Shown: positions 27,235 through 34,749 of the stretch, one piece after another
How positions within the stretch are numbered: position 1 is the first letter of the stretch
Layout: each line of letters begins with the position of its first letter
Source of the DNA: Tessaracoccus massiliensis
Lineage (GTDB): Bacteria; Actinomycetota; Actinomycetes; Propionibacteriales; Propionibacteriaceae
Assembly: GCF_000826065.2 (NCBI RefSeq)
Contig: NZ_LN623538.1
Location: 152,344 to 216,343 of the forward strand
Length of the DNA: 64,000 nucleotides
Reading direction: 5' to 3'
Notes under the pieces: generated by a model
What the model was told of the DNA's origin: nothing
Databases searched by the model: none
The model's input: the letters and a program-made list of their open reading frames with translations, nothing else
Made by a program: the position numbers and the translations under genes

Positions 27235-27377
27235 GGCCGTCGCGCCTGTGGGCGGTTCCCGCTGGTCGCGACGGAGGATAACCATGCATCGGGCGGTGGT
27301 CCGACTCCCCACCGCAGCGGGATCACGGTTGCGCGACAGTTCCGGGATCTCACCGGATTCAGCCGACCGACGAGGCC
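27235..27377 (-). ncRNA. Cobalamin (vitamin B12) riboswitch
   Basis: On the minus strand the conserved adenosylcobalamin core reads CGGTGAGATCCCGG (27356-27342), then ACTGTCGCGCAACCGTGA (27340-27323). A B12-box-like AGTCGGACCACCGCCC follows (27306-27291). This is the canonical order and spacing of the class. Downstream, CCGTCGCG (27274-27267) and CGCGACGG (27244-27237) can form an 8-bp hairpin just before the first gene, a likely expression platform. It heads the DUF4430-ECF operon, so the operon is probably repressed by cobalamin. Ends are approximate. Confidence 0.9.
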
Positions 27378-27383
27378 ATCGTA
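27378..27383 (-). promoter_or_regulatory. Putative -10 element for the riboswitch transcript
   Basis: TACGAT on the minus strand, immediately upstream of the riboswitch core; no clear -35. The divergent HAD-phosphatase promoter must share this 50-base space. Confidence 0.4.
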
Positions 27384-27433
27384 CCCAACAACTAGGCTGG
27401 CGCCGAACGCCAACACCCGTTAAGGAGACAGAC

Positions 27434-28099
27434 ATGGGCCCCGAAGCCATCGTGTTCGACATGGACGGCACCCTCACCGACACCGAGGAGACCTGGGACG
27501 TGGTGCGCCGCGGCCTGGCCGCGGAGGCGGGGCTGCCCTGGCCGGACGGATCCACCCAGGCGATGATGGGCATGTCCACGCAGGAGTGGAGCGATCACCT
27601 GGTCAGCGTGGTGGGCCTCCCGATGACGCCGGAGGAGGCCGCCCGCCGCACGATCGAGGGGATGGCCGCCGCCTACCGGGGCGGCGTCACGCTGCTCCCT
27701 GGCGCCGTCGACGCGGTGCGCAGGATGGCGGAGCGCTACCCCGTGGCCATCGCCAGCTCCTCTCCACGCCTCCTGATCGAGACGGGCATCGAGGTGATGG
27801 GCCTGGCCGATGTCATCCGGGCGAGCGTGTCCACGGAGGAATGCGAGCGCGGCAAGCCCGCGCCCGACGGCTACCTGAAGGCCTGCGAGCTGCTCGGCGT
27901 CGATCCCGGCCGCTCTGTCGCGGTGGAGGACGCCACCAACGGCATCAGGTCCGCTCTTGCCGCCGGCATGGCCGTGGTGGCGGTGCCGCCCCACTTCCAC
28001 CCGCCGTCCGCAGACCTGCTGGCCCGCACCACGGTGCTGGAAACCCTCGACGAGCTCACGCATGAGCTCGTCGAGGGACTGGTCACAGCCTCCAGTTGA
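27434..28099 (+). CDS. HAD-superfamily phosphatase, beta-phosphoglucomutase-like subfamily
   Basis: 221-residue HAD hydrolase. Motif I FDMDGTLTDTEETW (catalytic Asp pair), motif II AIASSSPRLL, motif III Lys in ERGKPAPDGYLKA and motif IV VAVEDATNGIRSALAAGM; an alpha-helical cap lies between about residues 15 and 85. Acts on small phosphorylated compounds; substrate unknown. ATG at 27434 has AAGGAGA upstream; the frame is open further upstream through the riboswitch region but that is not coding. Its 3' end overlaps the convergent PEPCK gene by 17 bases. Confidence 0.9.
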   Translation: MGPEAIVFDMDGTLTDTEETWDVVRRGLAAEAGLPWPDGSTQAMMGMSTQEWSDHLVSVVGLPMTPEEAARRTIEGMAAAYRGGVTLLPGAVDAVRRMAERYPVAIASSSPRLLIETGIEVMGLADVIRASVSTEECERGKPAPDGYLKACELLGVDPGRSVAVEDATNGIRSALAAGMAVVAVPPHFHPPSADLLARTTVLETLDELTHELVEGLVTASS

Positions 28100-31000
28100 C
28101 CTGGCGGCCGAGGGTGCCGCGGAGCGCCTCCGCGGCCTCCTCGCCGGAGTTCTTCTTCAGCTTGGCCTGCATCGCGACGATCTTCTCCTCGATGCCCAGG
28201 CGCCTGGCGGCGTTGGCGTTGATCTCCTCGCCGATGAACCGCTGCATCGCCCCGGTCGACATCTCGGCGAGCTTCGCGTCGGCCGCGGTCTTGGAGCGCA
28301 GCCGCTCGGCGTACCACTCGGAGGCCAGCACGTTGTCACGCTCGAACATGGCCCGGAACTCGGGATCGTGCAGGGTGAGGCCCTCCTCCGAGGTACCCGT
28401 GGCCATGATCTCCAGCAGCGCCTTGATGGGGGGCACGGCCAGCACGATGGTGCCGTCGTCGATGTAGGACTGTGCGACCCGCTGATGCGTCTTGACGATC
28501 GTGCGCACGGATTCGGCGTACGTGTCGGTGTCCTGCAGCTCAGGCTTGAGCATGGGCTCTGAGAACACCACATGGGGGTGCAGGAAGATGCGGCCGAAGT
28601 ACTTCGACTGGAACTTCGACGTCATCCGGTAGCCCAAGCGGGAGGCCGCCAGCAGCTCACCGTCGTGCTCGAAGTCCTCCACCTTCTCGAGAGCGCCCTC
28701 CTCGATGAGGTTCTTCGCGTCGCGCTCCTCGGGGCTCATCCGGCTGAACACCTCCGGCACCAGCAGCGAGATGTCGTGGTCGACCCGCACGTTGGGGCCG
28801 ATCACCCCGGCGCTGGAGAGCCAGCCGTCGTAGCCCGTCAGCGCGAACGACAGGAACGCGGCGTTGAGGTCGATGGCGGAGGGCAGCGCGTTGAACGGGC
28901 CCTTCGTCATGGCGCCCTCAGAGCCCGCGCCCGTCGTCGACGGGGACTTGCCGGTCATCGAGGAGATGAACTCCATGAAGAGCTCAGGCAACTCCATGTA
29001 GTGCAGCGGGGCGTAGGAGCACAGGGGCGGCACACCCTCTTCCGCGGCGTTGTTGCGCCGGCCGGCCGCCACGATGTCGACGGGGAGGCGCAGCTCCGCG
29101 TCCATCGGGAGGCGGCGGTGCAGGCGGGAGACCATCTCGGCCATCGCGGTTGCCTGTGGGTTGGCCACATCCGGGCGCACCTGCAGGTAGCGCGGGTTCT
29201 TCGACCGTGCGCCGTTGATGATGCGCGGGTGGGCCGAGGAGACGAAGTACGTGGCCTTCCCATCGCCCTTGGCGACCCGGCGGATCAGCTTCTGCATGGG
29301 CTTGGTGAACTTCGAGAACTCCATGGCGTTGCCCACGATCTCCTGGGCGTCCTCGCGCGTGAGGGGCTCGAAGTTGCTGATGAAGGCGCCCTTGGCGATG
29401 TCCGCCTCGGTCTGCTTGTCGTAGCCGCGGTGGATCGCGTCGTCGGGGCGCTGGAACAGCAGTTGCTCGCAGTTGATCACGAACTTGCGCGAGAGATCGT
29501 CCTCGCGCCCGGCCGCCTCTGCCGGCACGACGATGGACGCGGTGATGTCGTCTTCGGTCTGCACCTTCGAGGAGGGGTGGAAGTCGTGGCGCAGGCCGAA
29601 GAGCCGCCATGCTCCGTCGGGGGCGAAGCCCACCCGCAGCATGTTGACGGTGATCTTGTCGCCGTCGAGGCGCAGGGCGTGCCCGGCGCGGCCGTTGATG
29701 CGGCCCACGGAGAAGTGCGACGGCCAGTCGTCGCCCCACTCGGGGCGGTAGAAGCGCTTGACGACGAAGACGAGTTCCTTGATGTGGTTGGGGATCTCTG
29801 CGATCCACTCGTTGTACTCGTCGGTGAACTCGCTGCTGGGGGTCAGCAGCTTGATGACCGAACCCACAGAGCGCTCGTCCGAGAGCAACGGGCGGTGATC
29901 GTCGGCCGCCGGGTCGGCGAAGCGGGTGGAGAAGTCGCGGTCGACGATCTCGGCCACCGCGGCCATGTCCTCGACGAAGTCCGCCACGTAGGCGTTGCCG
30001 AAGACGAACGCGTCGGTGATGGACTTGGAGATCTCGGACTTGCCGCCGCCCGAGACGGTGGCCGGCTTGTGGCAGTTGGTGCCGACGGGGGAGGTGCCCA
30101 GCAGCGTCCACTGCGCGCCGTCGGCCGCGATGTGGCCCAGCTCGACGAGGTAGCCGTCCGGCCCGACGTACTTCATGCCGTCACGCAACGGGATCGTGCG
30201 GGTCTCCCCGTCGATGTTCCAGCTCACCGTCGAGTCACGCAGCGAGTAGCTGGCGCGTTCCGGCACCAGCACGACATGCGGCTGCTCGACGTCGAGGGCG
30301 TGTCCCTCCGGCTGCGGCTGGAAGCGCTCAGGGTCGCGGGCGATGACGTCGGCGATCGTGTAGGACTCGTCGGCGTAGGTGTCGGTGAAGGTCTGCCCCA
30401 GGTTGTAGCGGGGGAAGGCGATGGCGCCGCCGGCGTGCTCCTCCTCCACGAGGCCGAGGAGGTTCGCGGCGTAGCTGATCTGGGCCTTGACCTCCTTCTT
30501 GCAGTAGCCGAAGTAGTTGTCCGCGATGACGGTGACGATCACGCCGCGCTCGTCGCGGGCGCAGGCCTTGAACGCCGAGCCGCCGTTGTAGAGCTCGTCC
30601 TCATCGGTCCAGCACATGCCGTCGCGGCGCTGGCGCTCGGTGGCGTCCTCGTAGTGGGGGAGACCCAGGTCCTTCTTTTTCAGCTTCGTCAGGTGCGGGG
30701 CGAGGATCACCGCGCCCGTGTGACCCGTCCAGGTCTCCGGGTTGAGGCTGGGGTCGTTGTCCGGCAGGTAGGGGTCGCCTGCATTGCCGAAGATGCCCTC
30801 CACGAAATCGAGGTTGGCCATCAGCGTGGCTGGCGCGAAGAAGCGCGTCTCCATGGTCTTCTGCTGGATGTAACCCGGTACCGGGGGCACCACGATGGGG
30901 CGCATCAGCAGCGAGACCCAGCACTTGGGCTGCTCCTCCTGCTCGGAGGTGTAAGGCAGGACCATGGATTCGGCCGGCGGGTCGAAGGCGGCCTCGAGCA

Positions 31001-31460
31001 GCTTGCCGAACGTGGCGCGGGGCACGGCGATCTTGTCATCCTGGATGGGCAGCCCGCCCTCGGCGATGTGGAACACACCCTTGGTGGTGCGGCGGTCGTT
31101 GGCGGGGTTGTGCAGGATGCCGTTGTCGAGCCGGTAGCTGGTCAGTTGCGCCGAGGCGAAGGTGTCGCCGTCGACGGGCAGGCTCATCTCACGGGCGAGA
31201 CCCGGCTGGTCGAGCACGAGGGTCTGCCGGGGGAGCCGGGGCTCGGCCTCCACACCTTCGAGATAGGCATCGAGGAAGTTCTGGATACGGGTGTCGACGG
31301 CGGGGAGCCGGTGCGCGAGGCGCCGGTTGAACTCCCTCTGCCGGGCCAACACGGGCCGGACCAGGTTCAGGGCCTCCTGGGTGGCCTTGCCCTCAACGAG
31401 GGGAAGGCCCAGCAGGCCGAGGCGGAGGTTGATTGCAGCGGTGTCCGCGAAAGTCGCCAT
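28083..31460 (-). CDS. Probable PPi-type phosphoenolpyruvate carboxykinase
   Basis: 1125-residue cytosolic protein. Its size and lack of resemblance to ATP or GTP PEPCKs match the pyrophosphate-dependent PEPCK family described from Propionibacterium freudenreichii and Entamoeba, which interconverts PEP plus CO2 plus phosphate and oxaloacetate plus PPi. A phosphate-binding-type segment TVSGGGKSEISKSI is near residue 467; other distinctive blocks are CWTDEDELYNGGSAFKAC, SSMTGKSPSTTGAGSEGA and GYDGWLSSAGVIGPNVRVDHD. ATG at 31460 has GGAG 6 bases upstream. The call rests on remembered family features and metabolic fit, so a large hypothetical protein is the fallback. Confidence 0.72.
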   Translation of the reverse strand: MATFADTAAINLRLGLLGLPLVEGKATQEALNLVRPVLARQREFNRRLAHRLPAVDTRIQNFLDAYLEGVEAEPRLPRQTLVLDQPGLAREMSLPVDGDTFASAQLTSYRLDNGILHNPANDRRTTKGVFHIAEGGLPIQDDKIAVPRATFGKLLEAAFDPPAESMVLPYTSEQEEQPKCWVSLLMRPIVVPPVPGYIQQKTMETRFFAPATLMANLDFVEGIFGNAGDPYLPDNDPSLNPETWTGHTGAVILAPHLTKLKKKDLGLPHYEDATERQRRDGMCWTDEDELYNGGSAFKACARDERGVIVTVIADNYFGYCKKEVKAQISYAANLLGLVEEEHAGGAIAFPRYNLGQTFTDTYADESYTIADVIARDPERFQPQPEGHALDVEQPHVVLVPERASYSLRDSTVSWNIDGETRTIPLRDGMKYVGPDGYLVELGHIAADGAQWTLLGTSPVGTNCHKPATVSGGGKSEISKSITDAFVFGNAYVADFVEDMAAVAEIVDRDFSTRFADPAADDHRPLLSDERSVGSVIKLLTPSSEFTDEYNEWIAEIPNHIKELVFVVKRFYRPEWGDDWPSHFSVGRINGRAGHALRLDGDKITVNMLRVGFAPDGAWRLFGLRHDFHPSSKVQTEDDITASIVVPAEAAGREDDLSRKFVINCEQLLFQRPDDAIHRGYDKQTEADIAKGAFISNFEPLTREDAQEIVGNAMEFSKFTKPMQKLIRRVAKGDGKATYFVSSAHPRIINGARSKNPRYLQVRPDVANPQATAMAEMVSRLHRRLPMDAELRLPVDIVAAGRRNNAAEEGVPPLCSYAPLHYMELPELFMEFISSMTGKSPSTTGAGSEGAMTKGPFNALPSAIDLNAAFLSFALTGYDGWLSSAGVIGPNVRVDHDISLLVPEVFSRMSPEERDAKNLIEEGALEKVEDFEHDGELLAASRLGYRMTSKFQSKYFGRIFLHPHVVFSEPMLKPELQDTDTYAESVRTIVKTHQRVAQSYIDDGTIVLAVPPIKALLEIMATGTSEEGLTLHDPEFRAMFERDNVLASEWYAERLRSKTAADAKLAEMSTGAMQRFIGEEINANAARRLGIEEKIVAMQAKLKKNSGEEAAEALRGTLGRQVNWRL

Positions 31461-31573
31461 GGACTCCACTCTAGGGAGGTGCAGGGCCTGTAACGCAAGG
31501 AGGGTCGGGTGAACGCTCACTGAACCTGCGTCGGTTGGGCCCGCGACCTGTCGGGGAGAAGCAGGTGTCCGGG

Positions 31574-31951
31574 TCAGTTCGCCGCCTTGTGAACGGCCTC
31601 GATCCCGTCGGTCACGCGCTGGTTGAGCTCGGACAGGTGTGCGAAGTCCTTCGGCGGTTCGCCGCGGTAGAGGGGCCGGACAGTGGTGAGCTCCTCGTAC
31701 AGGTCGTCCTTGGTGAACGTGGTTCTGCGCGTGAGCATGCGCAGCCCGCCGCGGGCGTTGCGCAGGTCGCGCAGCCTGCCCCGCCAGCCGGGATTGGACA
31801 GCGGTGCGTCCTCAGTGTCCATCGCGTCGGCGAGTTCGCCCAGCGCCACCACCAGGTGGTCGATGTGGGGGCGAACCTTGTCGCAGTCGAAGGCCGAGGC
31901 CGCCACAGGGGTGTCGTCACTGCGGCCGAAGAGTTTGCCGAGAATGCCCAT
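31574..31951 (-). CDS. Hypothetical protein, 125 aa
   Basis: Short, probably cytosolic protein starting MGILGKLFGRSDDTP, followed by mostly helical sequence (HIDHLVVALGELADAMD, GWRGRLRDLRNARGGLRML, FAHLSELNQRVTDGIEAV). The amphipathic first 10 residues could touch a membrane. I do not recognise the family. The gene stands alone between PEPCK and degenerate sequence; start at 31951 is the only good ATG. Confidence 0.6.
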   Translation of the reverse strand: MGILGKLFGRSDDTPVAASAFDCDKVRPHIDHLVVALGELADAMDTEDAPLSNPGWRGRLRDLRNARGGLRMLTRRTTFTKDDLYEELTTVRPLYRGEPPKDFAHLSELNQRVTDGIEAVHKAAN

Positions 31952-32061
31952 GGTCTGACTCCTGTGTCCGAGGCTGGATGCTCAGCCAAGGATAGCGAAC
32001 GGTGCGCAAAGTGAACGACGCGGTGGCGCGCTTTGTGTGCGCGCTTCGTGCGCGACCGACA

Positions 32062-32503
32062 ATGCCGGGACCATGTCCCCACCTCAAGACGGGCGCTGTG
32101 TCGGCCAGCTTCGCGATGCTGGTCACCGGCTTCGCGGCCACTGGTGCGCCTCAGTCTGCAGCCCAACCAATCGTCGACGTCGCTGATCCGGCCCGCCCCG
32201 GGGACGCGGCAGTCGCCTACCCCGGCGCGTTCCCCGGCGAAGCCACGAGGACCGCCGTGGCCAACAACTTCGCCCTGCGTCAACTCTTCGCGCTGCGCCT
32301 GGCCAATGGAACGGTGATCACGCCGGCGAACTCGACGGCAGGGGCCACCACCGCGGTGGACATCCCCGCCGAGCCTGAGTCGATCCGCCTGGCGGACCGC
32401 CACGCCGGTAAGGGCGTCCGCACGGTCTACACCTACTCGGAAGGCTCGCGCTCAGTGGGTGTTCACCAACATCGTGATGTTCGGAGGCCCCGAGAAGAGG
32501 TAG
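32062..32503 (+). pseudogene. Degenerate secreted protein with end of a WRT/FNN module
   Basis: One frame gives a secretion-like start (VSASFAMLVTGFAATGAPQSA) and about 130 residues of unrecognised Ala/Thr/Pro-rich sequence, ending VRTVYTYSEGSR. After one lost base near 32450 the adjacent frame reads WVFTNIVMFGGPEKR and then a stop. This matches the last residues of the 489-residue secreted protein (WVFNNIVMFGSPELR). So this is a third, broken family member: either an authentic relic or a gene hit by a sequence error. Confidence 0.6.
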
Positions 32504-32518
32504 TTGCTGGTCCCTGAG

Positions 32519-32934
32519 TTACCGGACCTCGGCGAGTAGTTCCCTGACCCGCTGGGCGATGTCGTCACGCACCAGCCGCATGCGCTCCGCGCCCTGGACG
32601 CCGCGCAGGCTGGGCTCGTCGGTGTCCCAGACGCGGATCTCCGCGCTGACGTCATCGGCGGGGTCCACCTGCGCCTCGGTGCCGACGAGGATCACGTGGG
32701 TGGCGGCGCGCAGCATCTCGTCGGTGAGTTGCTTCGGGTATTCGCCCTCCATGGAGGCGCCCACCTCGTCGAGCGCTGCGGCGGATTCCATGTTGAGGCC
32801 GGAGCCGGGGTGGGTGCCGGCGGAGGTGACCCGGACGGCGTCGCCGCCCATCTGCGGGCCAGGGCAGCGGCCATCTGGGACTTGCCGCCGTTCTTCACGC
32901 AGACGAAGAGGAGGTGGGGGAGGGGCTCGGTCAT
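32519..32934 (-). pseudogene. Low-molecular-weight protein phosphatase/ArsC-like gene, frameshifted
   Basis: The ATG at 32934 starts TEPLPHLLFVCVKNGGKSQMAAALARR, which carries the N-terminal LMW-PTPase/ArsC-like phosphate loop (family pattern CxxNxxRS) in altered form, CVKNGGKS. Near 32855 the frame shifts by one base, after which the other frame continues correctly: MGGDAVRVTSAGTHPGSGLN, AATHVILVGTEAQVD and VWDTDEPSLRGVQGAERMRLVRDDIAQRV. Restoring one base gives a normal protein of about 138 residues. With the neighbouring frameshift at 32450, sequence error is a real possibility. The usual Arg of the loop appears as Lys. Confidence 0.72.
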
Positions 32935-33061
32935 GGGCCTGCCTTTCCGGGCGTCGACGACAGGTTGCATCGGGGCACAGCCTATCGGTGCCCCCTTCCG
33001 TCCACGGCCGCGAGCAGTATTCAGCGGGAGCGCGCGTCGCCAACCGTCACGTGGTCATGAA

Positions 33062-33083
33062 ACGCCCCGAAAGGGCGTATGAT
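33062..33083 (+). promoter_or_regulatory. Possible promoter and hairpin before the kinase gene
   Basis: ACGCCC-CGAAA-GGGCGT hairpin (33062-33078) running straight into TATGAT (33078-33083), a good -10 hexamer. No convincing -35. A regulator could bind the dyad as an operator. Confidence 0.35.
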
Positions 33084-33123
33084 CAGCGCGTTCGCCCTAC
33101 TCGTGGGCGTTTCGGAGGTGTCT

Positions 33124-34011
33124 GTGGAACGTCTACGGCCGGGGCTGTTGCTCGCCGATCGGTATCGACTGATCGGCCATGTCGCATCTGGTGGCATGGG
33201 TCAGGTCTGGGATGGGTTCGACGACGTCCTGGAGCGACGCGTCGCGCTCAAGGTGATGCACCCCCATACCCAGGAGGAGTTCGCCCTGGTGGAGCGCTTC
33301 CGGGCGGAGGCCAAGTTCGCCGCGCAGATCGTGCACCCCAACATCGTGACGGTGCACGACTTCGTCGAGGACGGCGGCCTGACGTGCCTGGTGATGGAAT
33401 TCGTCGACGGGCCGACGCTGGCTTCCATTCTGGCGCGTGGTCCGCTGAGCAGCGATGAGACCCGCACGTTCATGTACGAGATGGCCTCGGCGCTGGTGGC
33501 CGCCCACGAGGCGCAGATCATCCACCGCGACATCAAGCCCGCCAACGTGCTGCTGCCGGAGAGCGGTGCCAAGCTGACGGACTTCGGGATCGCCCGCTCC
33601 GTGGGCAGTTTCTCCCAGACCATGACCGGGCAGGTGATGGGTACCGCCCACTACCTGAGCCCGGAGCAGGCGCTGGGGCAGGAGATCGGCCCCGCCTCCG
33701 ACATCTATGGTCTGGGCGTCCTGGCCTACGAAATGCTCACCGGCAGCAAACCGTTCGACCGGCCCACCCCGATTGCCACCGCGCTGGCCCACGTCCGCGA
33801 GGAGCCGCCCGAGCTGCCCAGCGACACCGCACCGGACCTCGCGGCCCTCGTGCTGGACTGTCTCGTGAAGAACCCCGACGAGAGGCCGACGGCCGCCTTC
33901 ATCGCGGAACTCCTCGAACCGCACAACGCTGCCGCGCCCGCGCAGGCGGTGGGCCTGGACGAGACCGCGTTCATGGGTCCGCTCCCACGCCGGGCCGCGC
34001 TCGATGACTGA
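33124..34011 (+). CDS. Serine/threonine protein kinase, cytosolic
   Basis: 295-residue Hanks-type kinase. Glycine loop VASGGMGQVWD, lysine in RRVALKVMH, catalytic loop IIHRDIKPANVLL, DFGIARSVG, the activation-loop threonines in SFSQTMTGQVMGTAHYLSPEQ and DIYGLGVLAYEML. The kinase domain covers about 12-265; the short C-terminus (LDETAFMGPLPRRAALDD) has no transmembrane helix or PASTA domain, so it is a soluble kinase. GTG at 33124 has GGAGG 5 bases upstream. It is a single gene; the target is unknown. Confidence 0.93.
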   Translation: MERLRPGLLLADRYRLIGHVASGGMGQVWDGFDDVLERRVALKVMHPHTQEEFALVERFRAEAKFAAQIVHPNIVTVHDFVEDGGLTCLVMEFVDGPTLASILARGPLSSDETRTFMYEMASALVAAHEAQIIHRDIKPANVLLPESGAKLTDFGIARSVGSFSQTMTGQVMGTAHYLSPEQALGQEIGPASDIYGLGVLAYEMLTGSKPFDRPTPIATALAHVREEPPELPSDTAPDLAALVLDCLVKNPDERPTAAFIAELLEPHNAAAPAQAVGLDETAFMGPLPRRAALDD

Positions 34012-34034
34012 GCTGAAACTGACACACGCGAGGG

Positions 34035-34091
34035 GCGGTTAGCTGAAGGGTTTCGTACCGTAGTCGGTATCAAACCCTTCAGCTAAGCCGC
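34035..34091. repeat. Long near-perfect hairpin element
   Basis: TTAGCTGAAGGGTTT (34039-34053) pairs exactly with 34072-34086, extended outward by GCGG/CCGC across one bulged base. Inside the loop a second dyad TACCG-TAGT-CGGTA is nested. Total 24 paired bases in 57. There is no T-run on either side, so it is more than a plain terminator. It sits between the kinase gene and tRNA-Leu and is less GC-rich than its surroundings. Confidence 0.85.
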
Positions 34092-34119
34092 GCGATGGTC
34101 AAGAGCTGGCTGAAGTGAA

Positions 34120-34151
34120 AAGCCCCGCCTGGCGTGAGTCAGGCGGGGCTT
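34120..34151 (-). terminator. Terminator of tRNA-Leu (minus strand)
   Basis: AAGCCCCGCCTG pairs with CAGGCGGGGCTT (12 bp, 8-base loop); on the minus strand it is followed by TTCAC, with TTTT at the stem foot. It lies 5 bases beyond the tRNA 3' end. Confidence 0.8.
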
Positions 34152-34156
34152 GTTTG

Positions 34157-34241
34157 TGTCCGAGAGAGGACTTGAACCTCCATGCCCTAAACGGGCACTA
34201 GCACCTCAAGCTAGCGCGTCTACCAATTCCGCCACCCGGAC
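34157..34241 (-). tRNA. tRNA-Leu (anticodon GAG)
   Basis: 85-base class II tRNA. Acceptor GTCCGGG pairs with CTCGGAC; the D arm contains TTGGTAGACGCG; anticodon stem-loop CTAGC-TTGAGGT-GCTAG gives GAG; a long variable arm follows; TTCAAGTCC is the T loop. Discriminator A. CCA is not encoded. Confidence 0.95.
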
Positions 34242-34275
34242 GAGTGGGCTCTCCCTTTCAGGAGTGCGACAAGGA

Positions 34276-34306
34276 ACTCTAGCAGGTGTCCAGGGGGGTG
34301 ACGCAA
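34276..34306 (-). promoter_or_regulatory. Possible tRNA-Leu promoter
   Basis: On the minus strand TTGCGT (34306-34301), 19 bases, TAGAGT (34281-34276), about 35 bases before the tRNA 5' end. The spacer is longer than ideal. Confidence 0.4.
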
Positions 34307-34374
34307 ATCGGGGTTAGGCTGGTGTCCACGGCGCCGTGTTCCCGCGGCGCGATGCCTTCCTGAGGAGCGGATTG

Positions 34375-34749
34375 ATGACCGTCAGCGCAACCTTCGAGAT
34401 CGAGATCACGCCCACAGATGCGGTGCTGCCCGCCACCGGCCGGTTCGACTTTGCAAAGGTCTGGCACGGCGACGCCGAAGGGCTCAGCAAGGGCGTCATG
34501 ATGTCGGCCGGCGACCCTGCCGGCGGCACCGCGGGCTACGTCGCGATGGAGGTGTTCGACGGCACGCTCGACGGGCGGCAGGGGACCGTCGCGTTCCAGC
34601 AGTTCGGCGCGATGTGCGGCGGGGTCCAGGAGTTGCGCTATGCGATCGTCCCCGGCTCAGGGTCGGGCGGACTGCAGGATGTGACGGGCGTGCTCACCCT
34701 GGAGATCGACGACGACGGCGTCCACCACGTCGTGTTTGACCTGGGCTAG
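34375..34749 (+). CDS. DUF3224 family protein
   Basis: 124-residue protein with the DUF3224 beta-rich pattern: TFEIEITPTDAVLP, AEGLSKGVMMSAG, AMEVFDGTLDGRQGTVAFQQFG and VTGVLTLEIDDDGVHHVVFDL. Members are single-domain cytosolic proteins of unknown function with a lipocalin/allene-oxide-cyclase-like barrel. ATG at 34375 has GAGGAG upstream. Its 3' end overlaps the convergent reductase gene by four bases. Confidence 0.85.
   Translation: MTVSATFEIEITPTDAVLPATGRFDFAKVWHGDAEGLSKGVMMSAGDPAGGTAGYVAMEVFDGTLDGRQGTVAFQQFGAMCGGVQELRYAIVPGSGSGGLQDVTGVLTLEIDDDGVHHVVFDLG

Noticed and set aside
28572..31493. 973-codon plus-strand frame opposite the PEPCK gene
   Set aside because: Pure antisense of a well-conserved protein; His/Gly/Val-rich composition and no recognisable motif.
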